Assembly (NCBI GenBank): GCA_039803925.1 | Contig: JBDRZL010000012.1 | Location: forward strand, 1-60,215 | Source of the DNA: a candidate division WOR-3 bacterium | GTDB taxonomy: Bacteria; Hydrothermota; Hydrothermia; Hydrothermales; JAJRUZ01 | DNA: 60,215 bases | Reading direction: 5' to 3' | Part shown: one piece after another, positions 25,769-33,738 of the stretch | Numbering within the stretch: position 1 is the first letter of the stretch | How the letters are laid out: each line of letters opens with the position of its first letter | Position numbers and translations under genes: made by a program | The notes under the pieces: generated by a model | Database searches by the model: none | Told to the model about the DNA's origin: nothing | Seen by the model: only the letters and a program-made list of their open reading frames with translations

Positions 25769-26417
25769 TTATCCAATTTATATCTCCTAATGCAATAATT
25801 GGAGATGTTGTAACCCATCTTTCATTAGAAAATTCTGAATAAATTCCATCCCTATATGCTCTTACTTTATAAAAGTAGTCCTTAAATTTTGAGACATAGT
25901 TATCGGTCCATGTAATTTCTCCTGTTCCCTGTCCCTGAGTTGGATATGGATAAATTGAATGCCAGTTTTCATTTATTCCTTTCCTCCATATTTCATAACC
26001 TGATTCATAGTTTGAATTGTCATTCCAGGTTAAAGTAAAAGAGTTGTAAGGGGATAAAGAATTTGTGGAAAGGTTTGTTGGGGGGTTTAAGCCTATAAAG
26101 AAGGAAAGATTTAAATAAGAAGGATGAATCTCATAATTTTTACATTGAATCCCGAAGCTTACTATGGTTGTTTGACCTATAGATGCCGAATTTGAGGCAG
26201 ATACTGGAAATGTGAGTATCCCTTCAGAACCCGGGGAGATATTTCCGGGAAATATAACATGCTGAGGAGTGGAAATATACCAGGGTGGTTGTATCACACT
26301 TCTTTTAGGTTGGATAAGAGTTATTGAGGTGTTATTGTGAATATGCAGATTTATTTGTGCTTGAGCTCCTGGTGGGAGCTCCAAATTTAAAGAGATTAAT
26401 ACAAATAATAATTTCAT
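25755..26417 (-). CDS. Secreted FnIII-domain protein, probably frameshifted at its 3' end
   Basis: About 220 residues. The signal peptide KLLFVLISLNLELPPGAQA precedes an all-beta region (residues 25-110) and an FnIII domain (NPPTNLSTNS, FTLTWNDNS, YEIWRK, YFYKVRAYRDG). The protein stops at DINWINLCS, and a sorting-domain tail follows in another frame, so the original product probably carried that tail for outer-membrane secretion. I chose ATG 26417 with the signal peptide; the frame also extends to a TTG at 26441 overlapping the upstream gene. It belongs to a three-gene surface-protein run. Confidence 0.65.
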   Translation of the reverse strand: MKLLFVLISLNLELPPGAQAQINLHIHNNTSITLIQPKRSVIQPPWYISTPQHVIFPGNISPGSEGILTFPVSASNSASIGQTTIVSFGIQCKNYEIHPSYLNLSFFIGLNPPTNLSTNSLSPYNSFTLTWNDNSNYESGYEIWRKGINENWHSIYPYPTQGQGTGEITWTDNYVSKFKDYFYKVRAYRDGIYSEFSNERWVTTSPIIALGDINWINLCS

Positions 26418-26437
26418 TTTAAAACCTACTTTTAACT

Positions 26438-27301
26438 TCAATATTCATAACTTAAAACAAATGTTACACATTTCCCCGGTAAAAAAACAACTGAATTTTT
26501 TCCATATATAGAGAGACCGAAAGGAGAATATTCATCTGAAATAGATGTATTTATCTCAAAAAAAAGTTTGAAAAAATTTAGCTTTAAAAATGGAAAAATA
26601 GAAAAATGATAACTATCCCCAAACTCATCTTTTTCCCCTGTATTCATATTTACTCTGAAACTTCTTGTTTTATATCTATAAATAAAATCAAGTCCAAAAG
26701 ATATTAAACCAGTTTTATATTCCATTTTTGAATTAAAAATTAAATGGTCTCCACTATCATATTTATATTCTATTTTTCTATAAGGGGAAAAGGGCTCATA
26801 AAATGCTATTTTCCCAGGAAATGTGAAAATATATTTAATTTCACCCATATAAATAGAAGAACTAAATTTTTTTTCTACTCCTATCCCAAAAATTAAAGCA
26901 TCTTGCCTATCAGAATTATTAAGAGTCAAAATAACCATAAGCCCTGGGGGCGGACCCGCATCATATTGAAAGCCTATATTACCCTTCAATATATCTTTTT
27001 TTATACCCATTAAAAAGGTTACATCCTGTGGAGAAAAGCCACTTGTGAGATGATCTCCATATGGATTATTAATAAAATAAGTCCATTTTGAAAACTTATA
27101 TTCTAAATCACAGTCAAATTCTATTTTTTTTATTCTTTTTAAAAAATGATTTTGTTTTATTGAAAAATTGAAAACAGAAAATAAAGGCATGTTATCAATC
27201 CTTCCGCTATCATTATAAATTAATTCTGTTTCCCCATATCCTATATAAAAAGACCATCTTCCACTCAAGATAATTAAAAATATAATTAGAAAACCTTTCA
27301 T
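26438..27301 (-). CDS. Putative outer-membrane beta-barrel protein
   Basis: A 287-residue exported protein: signal KGFLIIFLIILSGRWSF, then alternating polar and hydrophobic strands rich in Tyr and Phe (YKFSKWTYFINNP, FGLDFIYRYKTRSF), ending in an aromatic residue (VLSYEY), as barrels do. No named family recognised. GGAGG lies 5 bases before ATG. It starts 3 bases after the propeller lipoprotein gene and overlaps the FnIII frame, so the three were one operon. Confidence 0.55.
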   Translation of the reverse strand: MKGFLIIFLIILSGRWSFYIGYGETELIYNDSGRIDNMPLFSVFNFSIKQNHFLKRIKKIEFDCDLEYKFSKWTYFINNPYGDHLTSGFSPQDVTFLMGIKKDILKGNIGFQYDAGPPPGLMVILTLNNSDRQDALIFGIGVEKKFSSSIYMGEIKYIFTFPGKIAFYEPFSPYRKIEYKYDSGDHLIFNSKMEYKTGLISFGLDFIYRYKTRSFRVNMNTGEKDEFGDSYHFSIFPFLKLNFFKLFFEINTSISDEYSPFGLSIYGKNSVVFLPGKCVTFVLSYEY

Positions 27302-27304
27302 ATT

Positions 27305-28348
27305 TTACCTCCTTTTTCCAAAATATTTTTCAACTAATTCATCAAATTTTTCATAAATCCATAATTCAAGATATTCTGCTAAATAAAAACGGCTGTGTGG
27401 ATTCTGCTCCCACCTTGCATCATATGCAGAAAATATAAGCTTCTTTCCATCAGGTGAAAAAATTGGACGATAAAATGTTGACTTCTCATAAGGCTTAATT
27501 TCATTTAAACGAATAACATTCTGAGGATCTTTTAATAAACCCATTAATACATATTGATTCTCCTCTCCTTCAGGTGTAAGATCTATCAGATCAGGAGTAT
27601 TAAAGTAGGTAGCTACAAAAAAAGAATCCGAAAATACTGACGGCCAACCACCATCACCTGTAAATCCCAATGAACGAAAAATTCTATTATAAGGACAAAT
27701 AAGATCAAAAGGAGAAGACTCTGCCTGAATGAATTCTTCTGTTGAATCTATTAAATTCATTCTGAAAATACTCCCAAGTCCTCCAGTATAATATACATAG
27801 GAATCAGAACAACTATATCTTACACATATAATACAAACACTATCATAATGAAAAAAAGTCTTATATTCACTAATAACACTCCCTGATGTATCAACTAATA
27901 TTAATTTTCCATCATCTGTTCCTATAATAAGTCTATCATAACGCGGACTTATATCAAGACACTGAAAATTACCCTGAAGTAAAATTCTATCACCTGTTCC
28001 ATCTATATTTATTACTTTCAGCGCTTGTTTTACCCACATACCCTCATTTATTTTATATGCAGCAAGATAATAAATTTTTCCAGAAGGAGAATACACAGGG
28101 TCAGAATAGGCTTTAAAAGGAGGAACAGGTTTGGCAATAAGTTTTAAATTTGGTGACCTCTGCCATATTGTCTCCTGACCATTTTCAATTTTTTTCCTGC
28201 ACGAAAACAAAAAGGGTAATAGCAAAATAATTAAAATAATATTTTCCTTTATCCATGATTGAATAACTTTAGCTGGTATTTTTAATTCAAGGTTTTCAAT
28301 GGGGCAGATCCTCAAAATTTTTTCTATCATCACACATATTAAAAACAT
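27305..28348 (-). CDS. Beta-propeller (WD40/TolB-like) lipoprotein
   Basis: A 347-residue protein with repeated propeller strands: VYSPSGKIYYLAAY, LDISPRYDRLIIGT, IFSPDGKKLIFSAYD are TolB/PD40-type. A lipobox LLPFLFSC puts the lipidated Cys near residue 50, an unusually long leader with an odd n-region (EKILRICPIENLELKIP). The ATG at 28348 is 7 bases after a TATAAT box (28356-28361), suggesting a leaderless start; an internal start closer to the signal helix, e.g. a non-AUG codon, cannot be excluded. An A18/T18 tract lies in the promoter spacer. Confidence 0.65.
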   Translation of the reverse strand: MFLICVMIEKILRICPIENLELKIPAKVIQSWIKENIILIILLLPFLFSCRKKIENGQETIWQRSPNLKLIAKPVPPFKAYSDPVYSPSGKIYYLAAYKINEGMWVKQALKVINIDGTGDRILLQGNFQCLDISPRYDRLIIGTDDGKLILVDTSGSVISEYKTFFHYDSVCIICVRYSCSDSYVYYTGGLGSIFRMNLIDSTEEFIQAESSPFDLICPYNRIFRSLGFTGDGGWPSVFSDSFFVATYFNTPDLIDLTPEGEENQYVLMGLLKDPQNVIRLNEIKPYEKSTFYRPIFSPDGKKLIFSAYDARWEQNPHSRFYLAEYLELWIYEKFDELVEKYFGKRR

Positions 28349-28365
28349 AATTTTGATTATAAGAT

Positions 28366-28383
28366 AAAAAAAAAAAAAAAAAA
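28366..28383. repeat. A18 (T18 on the minus strand) homopolymer tract
   Basis: Eighteen consecutive A on the plus strand. On the minus strand the tract lies 4 bases upstream of the TATAAT box of the propeller lipoprotein gene, i.e. where a -10/-35 spacer falls. Its exact length may be a sequencing or assembly artefact. Confidence 0.8.
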
Positions 28384-28893
28384 TTTATCAAGGGTATATA
28401 GAATACCATAACAATATTGAATTTTTCTGACTCAATAAGATTAAAAGAAGTGCCTTCTATAAAATGTTCTTGTATATTCCTCTTTAAATCTTCCAACTTT
28501 AAAAAGCATCCTTTTTGCCTTTCCGCCTATTTCTCAAAAAATTTGATAATTTCCCTCAATTTTTCCTCTCTATCATTTTTTAATCTACTTTTCTCATTAT
28601 CTAATATCTCTTTAAAATTTTTAAGGAGGTTAACATTATTCGCCTCCTAAAACATGTCTTAAAATTACATCACCGTAATATCTTCCCGTTTTATCTATAA
28701 CCCCAGTAAAAAACTCTATTCTCTCATACATAAACTGTAAATCAGCATCATCAACATCGGTTCTTGTTCCCTTCAATCCTCGCAGTTTCACTTTTCTTAC
28801 ATAATCAGATCCACTCATAAGCGATTTCTTACCAACTCAATATAACATCGGCCTACCTTTTGTAAGGGTTATTCTAATTTTATTTTCAGCCAT
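28384..28893 (-). pseudogene. Decayed adenine-specific DNA methyltransferase-like gene
   Basis: The frame starts MAENKIRITLTKGRPMLY, is broken by TGA where a Trp is expected (YWVGKK), continues MSGSDYVRKVKLRGLKG and LQFMYERIEFF, then ends at TAA (28636). A shifted frame carries on NVNLLKNFKEILDNEKSRL to TAG at 28527, and further open frame to about 28384. The pieces resemble site-specific DNA methyltransferases of Type III-like systems, in which these blocks are separated by longer segments including the catalytic site, here missing. Family match rests on memory, not a search. Its ATG overlaps the MNT stop by 8 bases. Bases 28384-28635 hold no intact gene. Confidence 0.45.
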
Positions 28894-29227
28894 ATATTAT
28901 TTCTCCTTCTCTCTTTGCAGTATTTATAATCAGGGAATTGCTTTTTTCCCATTCTTCATCAGAATAATACATAATATCAAAAGGCTTCATTGTTCTCTTT
29001 ACTAATTCCCTGTTTATACCTGCTGTAAGTTCTATTCTTTCAAAAATGTTTTTATTCCTGAATTCTTTAGAAACAATTATTATATCTATATCACTATCTT
29101 CTTTTGATAATCCTTTAACATAAGAACCAAAAATAACGATTCTGTAAATACTAATTCCTCTCTGTTTTAGTAACTCTATTAAAATTTTAGTTAATTCTTT
29201 TTTTGTTATTTTTTTTGTTTTAGCCAT
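28886..29227 (-). CDS. MNT-family minimal nucleotidyltransferase (HEPN-MNT antitoxin type)
   Basis: A 113-residue protein with the polymerase-beta-like motif FGSYVKGLSKEDSDIDIIIV (GSxxxG...DxD) near residues 33-52, the minimal nucleotidyltransferase signature. In HEPN-MNT toxin-antitoxin pairs, MNT adenylylates the HEPN ribonuclease to silence it. The matching HEPN gene just upstream is broken, so this gene looks like the surviving half of the pair. It is intact in length and motif. Confidence 0.78.
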   Translation of the reverse strand: MAKTKKITKKELTKILIELLKQRGISIYRIVIFGSYVKGLSKEDSDIDIIIVSKEFRNKNIFERIELTAGINRELVKRTMKPFDIMYYSDEEWEKSNSLIINTAKREGEIIYG

Positions 29228-29476
29228 AAAAATAGCTCCTCTTTATAAGTTTAAGTTTGATCTTTTCACAAAAGTAGTTCAGATTATGAATTTTAGGTGG
29301 ATCTTTTTTAAACTTTTTTGCATATAACCCTTTTAATGCGATAAGTGACACATAAACACAGTATAGATATACCTACCTGTTTTAAACATTGCATACGCTG
29401 TTTCTAAATCATATTCAGCCTGTTTGAACCATTCTTCAGTCGGCTTAAATTTATTTTTTTGCATTTTTGTCTCCAT
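29220..29476 (-). pseudogene. Frameshifted HEPN-domain gene (toxin of HEPN-MNT pair)
   Basis: One frame reads KFKPTEEWFKQAEYDLETAY to YTVFMCHLSH then stops (TAA); the next frame continues ALKGLYAKKFKKDPPKIHNL and ends at TAA inside the MNT start. Together they resemble the N-terminal half of a HEPN protein, with the usual LEKALKALY junction deleted by about ten bases and the C-terminal RNase motif (Rx4-6H) missing. Thus the toxin is inactive. Start at ATG 29476 or 29464. Confidence 0.7.
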
Positions 29477-29637
29477 AAATCCATTTTATAACTTTTTCTT
29501 ATTCCTTAAAGCCAAAAGTATCTATAGTAGTTTCTAAACTTTTATATTTTAACCTATTTGAATTTAAGTTTTTTATTTGTCGTATTTATTTTTCTTTTTG
29601 TTCCTCTTTAAATCGCTCAACCTTTATTTCTACTATG

Positions 29638-29727
29638 CGGAGGGGGCGGGATTTGAACCCGCGCATCCCTTTTAAAGGACAATGCGATTTCGAGTCGCAC
29701 CCCTTAACCAGGCTCGGGCACCCCTCC
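29638..29727 (-). tRNA. tRNA-Ser (anticodon CGA)
   Basis: A 90-base class II tRNA with long variable arm. Acceptor GGAGGGG/CCCCTCC, anticodon stem TGCGA/TCGCA around CTCGAAA, T-arm GGGTTCAAATCCC, discriminator G; no encoded CCA. A TATAAT lies 8 bases upstream of the 5' end on the minus strand. Confidence 0.93.
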
Positions 29728-29774
29728 AAAGTATTATTATAAAGAAATAAATTTGCATTTTTACTTAATTTTTC

Positions 29775-30374
29775 ATGAAAATTATTAAAATGAAAGAAAT
29801 TTTTTTTTCCTTTCTCTTAGGATACTTATTCGGCTCTTTCCCATCAGCATATATAATATCAAAAAAAATTAAAAATATTGATATAAGAAAAGTGGGAGAC
29901 AGAAATCCTGGTGCAAGAAATGTCTATAAAAATGTCGGAAAATTAGCAGGAACACTCACCTTTTTAATTGATTTTTCAAAAGGATTTTTACCAATATTTG
30001 TCTTTTATAGAATATTTAAAAAAGAAAATCTCGCTCTTATATCAGGAATTGGCTCTATCCTGGGGCATGATTTCCCTATCTTTTTAAAATTTTACGGGGG
30101 AAAATCTATAAGCACAATCCTTGGAATACTATTTTCCCTTTTTCCCTTTGAATTTATATTCTCAATTTTTATTTTTCTCATATTTTTCCTTTTAAAAAAA
30201 CACTTTGACCAAGCAATCGCACTATTTTTTGTTTCCTTTGTTCTAATCTTAATATTTGAAAAAGTAGATAAAATTTTAATTTTTTACGTTTTATTTATTG
30301 TTGCCTCAATCGGAATAAAAAAAATAATTGATTTTCCAAGGGAAAGATTGAGAGGAAAATTGATAAACTCTTAA
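29775..30374 (+). CDS. plsY: Glycerol-3-phosphate acyltransferase PlsY
   Basis: A 199-residue membrane enzyme that acylates glycerol-3-phosphate with acyl phosphate to start phospholipid synthesis. It has the family motifs GYLFGSFPSAYI, RKVGDRNPGARNVYKNVGK and GIGSILGHDFPIF followed by YGGKSIST, with 5 or so helices. The next gene begins 1 base after the stop with GTG. PlsX is not in the window. A shorter start at ATG 29790 is possible. Confidence 0.92.
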   Translation: MKIIKMKEIFFSFLLGYLFGSFPSAYIISKKIKNIDIRKVGDRNPGARNVYKNVGKLAGTLTFLIDFSKGFLPIFVFYRIFKKENLALISGIGSILGHDFPIFLKFYGGKSISTILGILFSLFPFEFIFSIFIFLIFFLLKKHFDQAIALFFVSFVLILIFEKVDKILIFYVLFIVASIGIKKIIDFPRERLRGKLINS

Positions 30375-30375
30375 A

Positions 30376-31338
30376 GTGAATCCAATTTTTTTTATAATTT
30401 TTTCAAGAAATTTTATTTTAAAAAAATTCAGAAAAAAATTCCCTTTTCCCTCAATTGGTGTAGGTGGAATCTCTCTCGGCGGAAGCGGAAAAACTCCACT
30501 TGTTATTGAAATAATTAAATTTTTAAAAGAAAAAAACTTAAAAATATCTCTACTTTCAAGAGGTTATAAAAGAAAGGAAAAGGGAATGAAAATTTTTTTT
30601 GAAGATTCCAATCCTCAAGTTTACGAAATAGGTGATGAACCTTTTCTTATTTTCAAAAAATTAAAAATACCAATTGGAGTCTATGAAGATAGAAAAAAGG
30701 CTGCTGAGGAAATAATAAAGAAAAAAAATATTAACCTTTTTGTTCTTGATGATGCACTTCAGATAAAAAAATACTTTTTTGACCTTAACATTTTTATCCT
30801 TGATGAAAAAGAAATTCTAAAAAAGGATATGTTTTTTCCAGAGGGAACTTCAAGAGATTTAAAAAGAGAAATTTTTGATGGTGATATAATTATCATAAAC
30901 AGAAAATTAAAAGATTTAGAAAGATACAAAATTTATTTTCTTGATAAAAGAAAAAAAACTTATTTTTTTGCAAACTATAAATTTAAAGGATTTAAAAATT
31001 ATCTTGGAGAAAAGGTCTTTCCTTCAAAAAGGGATTTAGTTTTACTTGTAACAGGTATTGCGAATCCCTTTTCTTTAAAAAAATTTGTTGAAAAAAATTT
31101 TATTCTAAGAGAACACCTTAAATTTTTTGACCATCACTTTTATGATGAAAAAGACATGGAAAAAATCCTAAAACTTAAAGATAAATTAAAATGTGATTAT
31201 GTTATAACAACTGAAAAGGACTTAATAAGAATGGATATAAAAGAAGATTTTTTTATATACCCTGAAATAGAAATGAATATAGAAAAATCCTTTTATGATT
31301 ATTTATCTTGTTTTATAAAGAAGATAAATACCAGTTAA
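30376..31338 (+). CDS. lpxK: Tetraacyldisaccharide 4'-kinase LpxK
   Basis: Phosphorylates the lipid A precursor at the 4' position, so this organism likely makes lipid A. The P-loop is VGGISLGGSGKTP near residue 32, followed by LSRGYKRK. The DDGFQ motif is altered to DDALQIKK, a notable variation. The C-terminal GIANPF and DHHFY and TTEKDLIRM blocks match. GTG start, one base after plsY. Length 320 is usual. The 3' end overlaps the convergent lptF/G-like gene by 36 bases. Confidence 0.88.
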   Translation: MNPIFFIIFSRNFILKKFRKKFPFPSIGVGGISLGGSGKTPLVIEIIKFLKEKNLKISLLSRGYKRKEKGMKIFFEDSNPQVYEIGDEPFLIFKKLKIPIGVYEDRKKAAEEIIKKKNINLFVLDDALQIKKYFFDLNIFILDEKEILKKDMFFPEGTSRDLKREIFDGDIIIINRKLKDLERYKIYFLDKRKKTYFFANYKFKGFKNYLGEKVFPSKRDLVLLVTGIANPFSLKKFVEKNFILREHLKFFDHHFYDEKDMEKILKLKDKLKCDYVITTEKDLIRMDIKEDFFIYPEIEMNIEKSFYDYLSCFIKKINTS

Positions 31339-32430
31339 AAGGGTTAAGATATCACCTGTCCACATTGCAATAAAGGAAGATATTATTCCCCTATCTGCCA
31401 GTTCTTCACCCCCAACAAGTAAAATGTAATGAATTGTAAAGATAACTATTGATATTCCAAAAGCTGAGCCCCATCCTGATTTTCCAAAAATTTTAGCAAG
31501 AGGAATTCCAATAATTACAAAGGCAAGTGCTGCAAAAGGTATGGAAAATTTTTTATGAACTTCAACCCAGTATCTCTGAATCTGTAAAAAAATAAATTTA
31601 TTTTCCTCTTTGTTTTTACTAAATTTTTTTTTATTATCTCTTATTAAATTTAAAAGTTCCTTTAAAGTTAATTCCCTATCACTTTTAGAAAAAATTTCTG
31701 ATTCCCTTTCCTTTTTTTCAGGAATATAAATTTTATGCTCTTTAAATTCAAGCTTTCTTATATTTACTTCATTTCTCTTTTTTTCATGAATTGTTCCATC
31801 CTTTAAAACTAAAAGGTAACCACCCTCCTTACCTTTTTTAATTATACCTTCTTTTGCATCAATTATTTGTGAGTAATCCTTATCCTTCTGAAATATTTTT
31901 AAATTTTTGAGAACATTTCTTTTTTCATCCTTTTCTTCAACATAAATGCTCATTCCACCTATATCATTAAAAACTTTCTCTTTAATAGCAAGGGAGGGTT
32001 TATATTTATACATATAATAAACTTTCTTTTTTAAAATATGGTTAACTTCAGGAACAAAAAAACTATTAAAGTATATTAAAAAGAAAAAAATAAATATTGA
32101 AAAAATTAAAGGAAACCTTATAATCCTTAAAAGAGAGATTCCACTTGTAGAAAGGCACATAAGCTCCCTTTCCTGGTTCATATTTCCAAATACATATAAA
32201 ACAGAAACAAGAACACTCATTGGAATAATAAGTGCAAGCATATAGGGAAGAGAAAGAAAGAGTATATTTAAAACCATAGAAGGAGGAATTTTCTTTTTAA
32301 AAATTAAATCAGAAAGATCAAAAATTTTATCAAGGAGCATAATCATAAGAAGAAGAGCTATTGAATAAATAAAGGGCGGAATAAGTGAAAGGAGAATTTC
32401 TCTATCAACTTTTGAGAAAGTTATATTCAA
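31303..32430 (-). CDS. LptF/LptG-family lipopolysaccharide export permease
   Basis: A 375-residue YjgP/YjgQ protein. N-terminal helices (FIYSIALLLMIMLLDKIFD), FLSLPYMLALIIPMSVLV, MNQERELMCLSTSGISLLRI, then a periplasmic beta-jellyroll region (residues 130-270) and three C-terminal helices with FAALAFVIIGIPLAKIFG. This permease passes lipopolysaccharide to the Lpt bridge. Whether it is LptF or LptG cannot be decided. ATG starts near the MIP18 stop (2 bases). Confidence 0.87.
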   Translation of the reverse strand: MNITFSKVDREILLSLIPPFIYSIALLLMIMLLDKIFDLSDLIFKKKIPPSMVLNILFLSLPYMLALIIPMSVLVSVLYVFGNMNQERELMCLSTSGISLLRIIRFPLIFSIFIFFFLIYFNSFFVPEVNHILKKKVYYMYKYKPSLAIKEKVFNDIGGMSIYVEEKDEKRNVLKNLKIFQKDKDYSQIIDAKEGIIKKGKEGGYLLVLKDGTIHEKKRNEVNIRKLEFKEHKIYIPEKKERESEIFSKSDRELTLKELLNLIRDNKKKFSKNKEENKFIFLQIQRYWVEVHKKFSIPFAALAFVIIGIPLAKIFGKSGWGSAFGISIVIFTIHYILLVGGEELADRGIISSFIAMWTGDILTLLTGIYLLYKTR

Positions 32431-32431
32431 T

Positions 32432-32746
32432 CTAAATATTGAATCCCATTGATCTTAAAGCTTCTTTTCCTTCCTCTGTCATTTTTTCAGGTGACCAAGG
32501 AGGGTCAAAGGTAAATTCTACATTTACTTCTTTAACACCTTCAATCTGACTTACTTCCCTTCTAACCTGTTCTGCTATATAGGGGTAAATCGGGCAACCC
32601 GGGGCTGTTAAAGTCATTAAAATATTAATCTCACCAGTTTCTTTAATATCTATGTTATAAACAAGTCCAAGATCAACAACATTAACAGGAATCTCCGGAT
32701 CATAAACATTTTTCATTCTCTCTAAAATTTCTTCTTTTGTTGGCAT
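32432..32746 (-). CDS. MIP18-family metal-sulfur cluster assembly protein
   Basis: A 104-residue DUF59/SufT-PaaD-like protein. It shows ERMKNVYDPEIPVNVVDLGL (residues 9-28), MTLTAPGCPIYPYI with the conserved Cys, and VEFTFDPPWSPEKMTEEGKE. The family helps deliver Fe-S clusters. SD-like GGAGG precedes the ATG. It is followed closely by the LptF/G gene; the link is probably only positional. Confidence 0.87.
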   Translation of the reverse strand: MPTKEEILERMKNVYDPEIPVNVVDLGLVYNIDIKETGEINILMTLTAPGCPIYPYIAEQVRREVSQIEGVKEVNVEFTFDPPWSPEKMTEEGKEALRSMGFNI

Positions 32747-32772
32747 AACTCCTCCCTCTTAATTATAAAAAA

Positions 32773-32862
32773 CGGAGGGGGCGGGATTCGAACCCGCGTC
32801 CCCGATATTCTCGGAGAAACGGCTTAGCAAGCCGCCGCCTTAAGCCACTCGGCCACCCCTCC
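32773..32862 (-). tRNA. tRNA-Ser (anticodon GCU)
   Basis: A 90-base class II tRNA. Acceptor GGAGGGG/CCCCTCC, anticodon loop TTGCTAA on stem GCGGC/GCCGT (with one wobble), long variable arm TCTCCGAGAATATCGGGGA, T-arm GGGTTCGAATCCC, discriminator G. TATAAT overlaps the stop of the upstream universal stress gene. Confidence 0.94.
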
Positions 32863-32874
32863 GTCTTATTCAGA

Positions 32875-33732
32875 TTATACAGGATTAAAAGCTAAAATTG
32901 GAATATCTGTAAGTTTTAAAACCTTATCAAGAGTTGAACCAAGGAAAAAATGGGAAATACCTTTTCTTCCCCTTGTTGCCATACATATGAGATCTATCCC
33001 CTTTTCCTCTGCAAATTCTATTATACCTATTTCTGCAGAATCCCTCTTTATTGCATTCACAAAAATTCTGTACTTACCCTTAAACTTTTCACTTTCTCTA
33101 TGTAACATTTCTTTTGTTTCCTCTATTAATTTTTCCTCAACTTCTTTTAATCCAATTGATTCAAGAATTTCAATAACATGAAGGAGATGAATTTCAGACC
33201 CAAAAATTTCTGCAAGAAAAATTGCATAATCAAGAGCCTTAAAGGAAAGTTTTGAAAAATCAATGGGAACAAGTATCTTATTAACTTTAACACCTATCTT
33301 TTCCTTTACCACTAAAACAGGAATCCTTGCATTGGTCAAAATCCTGTAAGCAGTTGTTCCTATCATAAGTTTTTCCCTTTTATTGGAAGCTCCCATTATT
33401 AAAAGGTCAATATCCTTTTCATTTATAAACTTTATTATCTCCTCCACTATTTCACCTTTCAAAAGATGAGTTTCAAATTCAATTTTTTTATCTATTTCCT
33501 TTTTCTTACTTTCAAAATCCTTTTCAGCCTTTTTCCTTTCTTCCCTTTCCATTAAATTAAACATATTCAAAATCTCTTCTTTTTCCTCAAGAATGGAAAT
33601 TTTCTTTTCAGGAATTACATGAACTGCATAAAGTTTAGTCTTAAAACTAATAGAAAAAAATTTTGCCCATTCAAAGGCATAGTTTGAAAGAGGGTTAAAG
33701 TCAGTTAGCCATAGAATGTTTCTTATTTCCAT
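32875..33732 (-). CDS. Tandem universal stress protein
   Basis: A 285-residue protein with two UspA domains. Domain 1 (residues 1-145) contains LLIMGASNKREKLMIGTTAY; domain 2 (150-285) begins NKILVPIDFSKLSFKALDYA and ends with MATRGRKGISHFFLGST, a full ATP-binding G-x2-G-x(8-9)-GS motif. Domain 1's loop is slightly altered. Family members bind ATP and act in stress survival. It lies between tRNA-Ser and holB. Confidence 0.9.
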   Translation of the reverse strand: MEIRNILWLTDFNPLSNYAFEWAKFFSISFKTKLYAVHVIPEKKISILEEKEEILNMFNLMEREERKKAEKDFESKKKEIDKKIEFETHLLKGEIVEEIIKFINEKDIDLLIMGASNKREKLMIGTTAYRILTNARIPVLVVKEKIGVKVNKILVPIDFSKLSFKALDYAIFLAEIFGSEIHLLHVIEILESIGLKEVEEKLIEETKEMLHRESEKFKGKYRIFVNAIKRDSAEIGIIEFAEEKGIDLICMATRGRKGISHFFLGSTLDKVLKLTDIPILAFNPV

Positions 33733-33738
33733 AATATA

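Noticed and set aside
28417-28650. Plus-strand frame of 77 residues
   Set aside because: No start context or family; it mirrors the decayed methyltransferase region on the minus strand.
28800-28850. UGA read as Trp in this genome
   Set aside because: A TGA replaces an expected Trp in the methyltransferase remnant, but TGA is used as a normal stop in intact genes (for example at 9371 and 22031), so this is a nonsense mutation.
29638-32862. tRNA-Ser genes as integration sites of a mobile element
   Set aside because: No integrase, no direct repeat of the tRNA 3' end and no foreign gene block were seen next to them.
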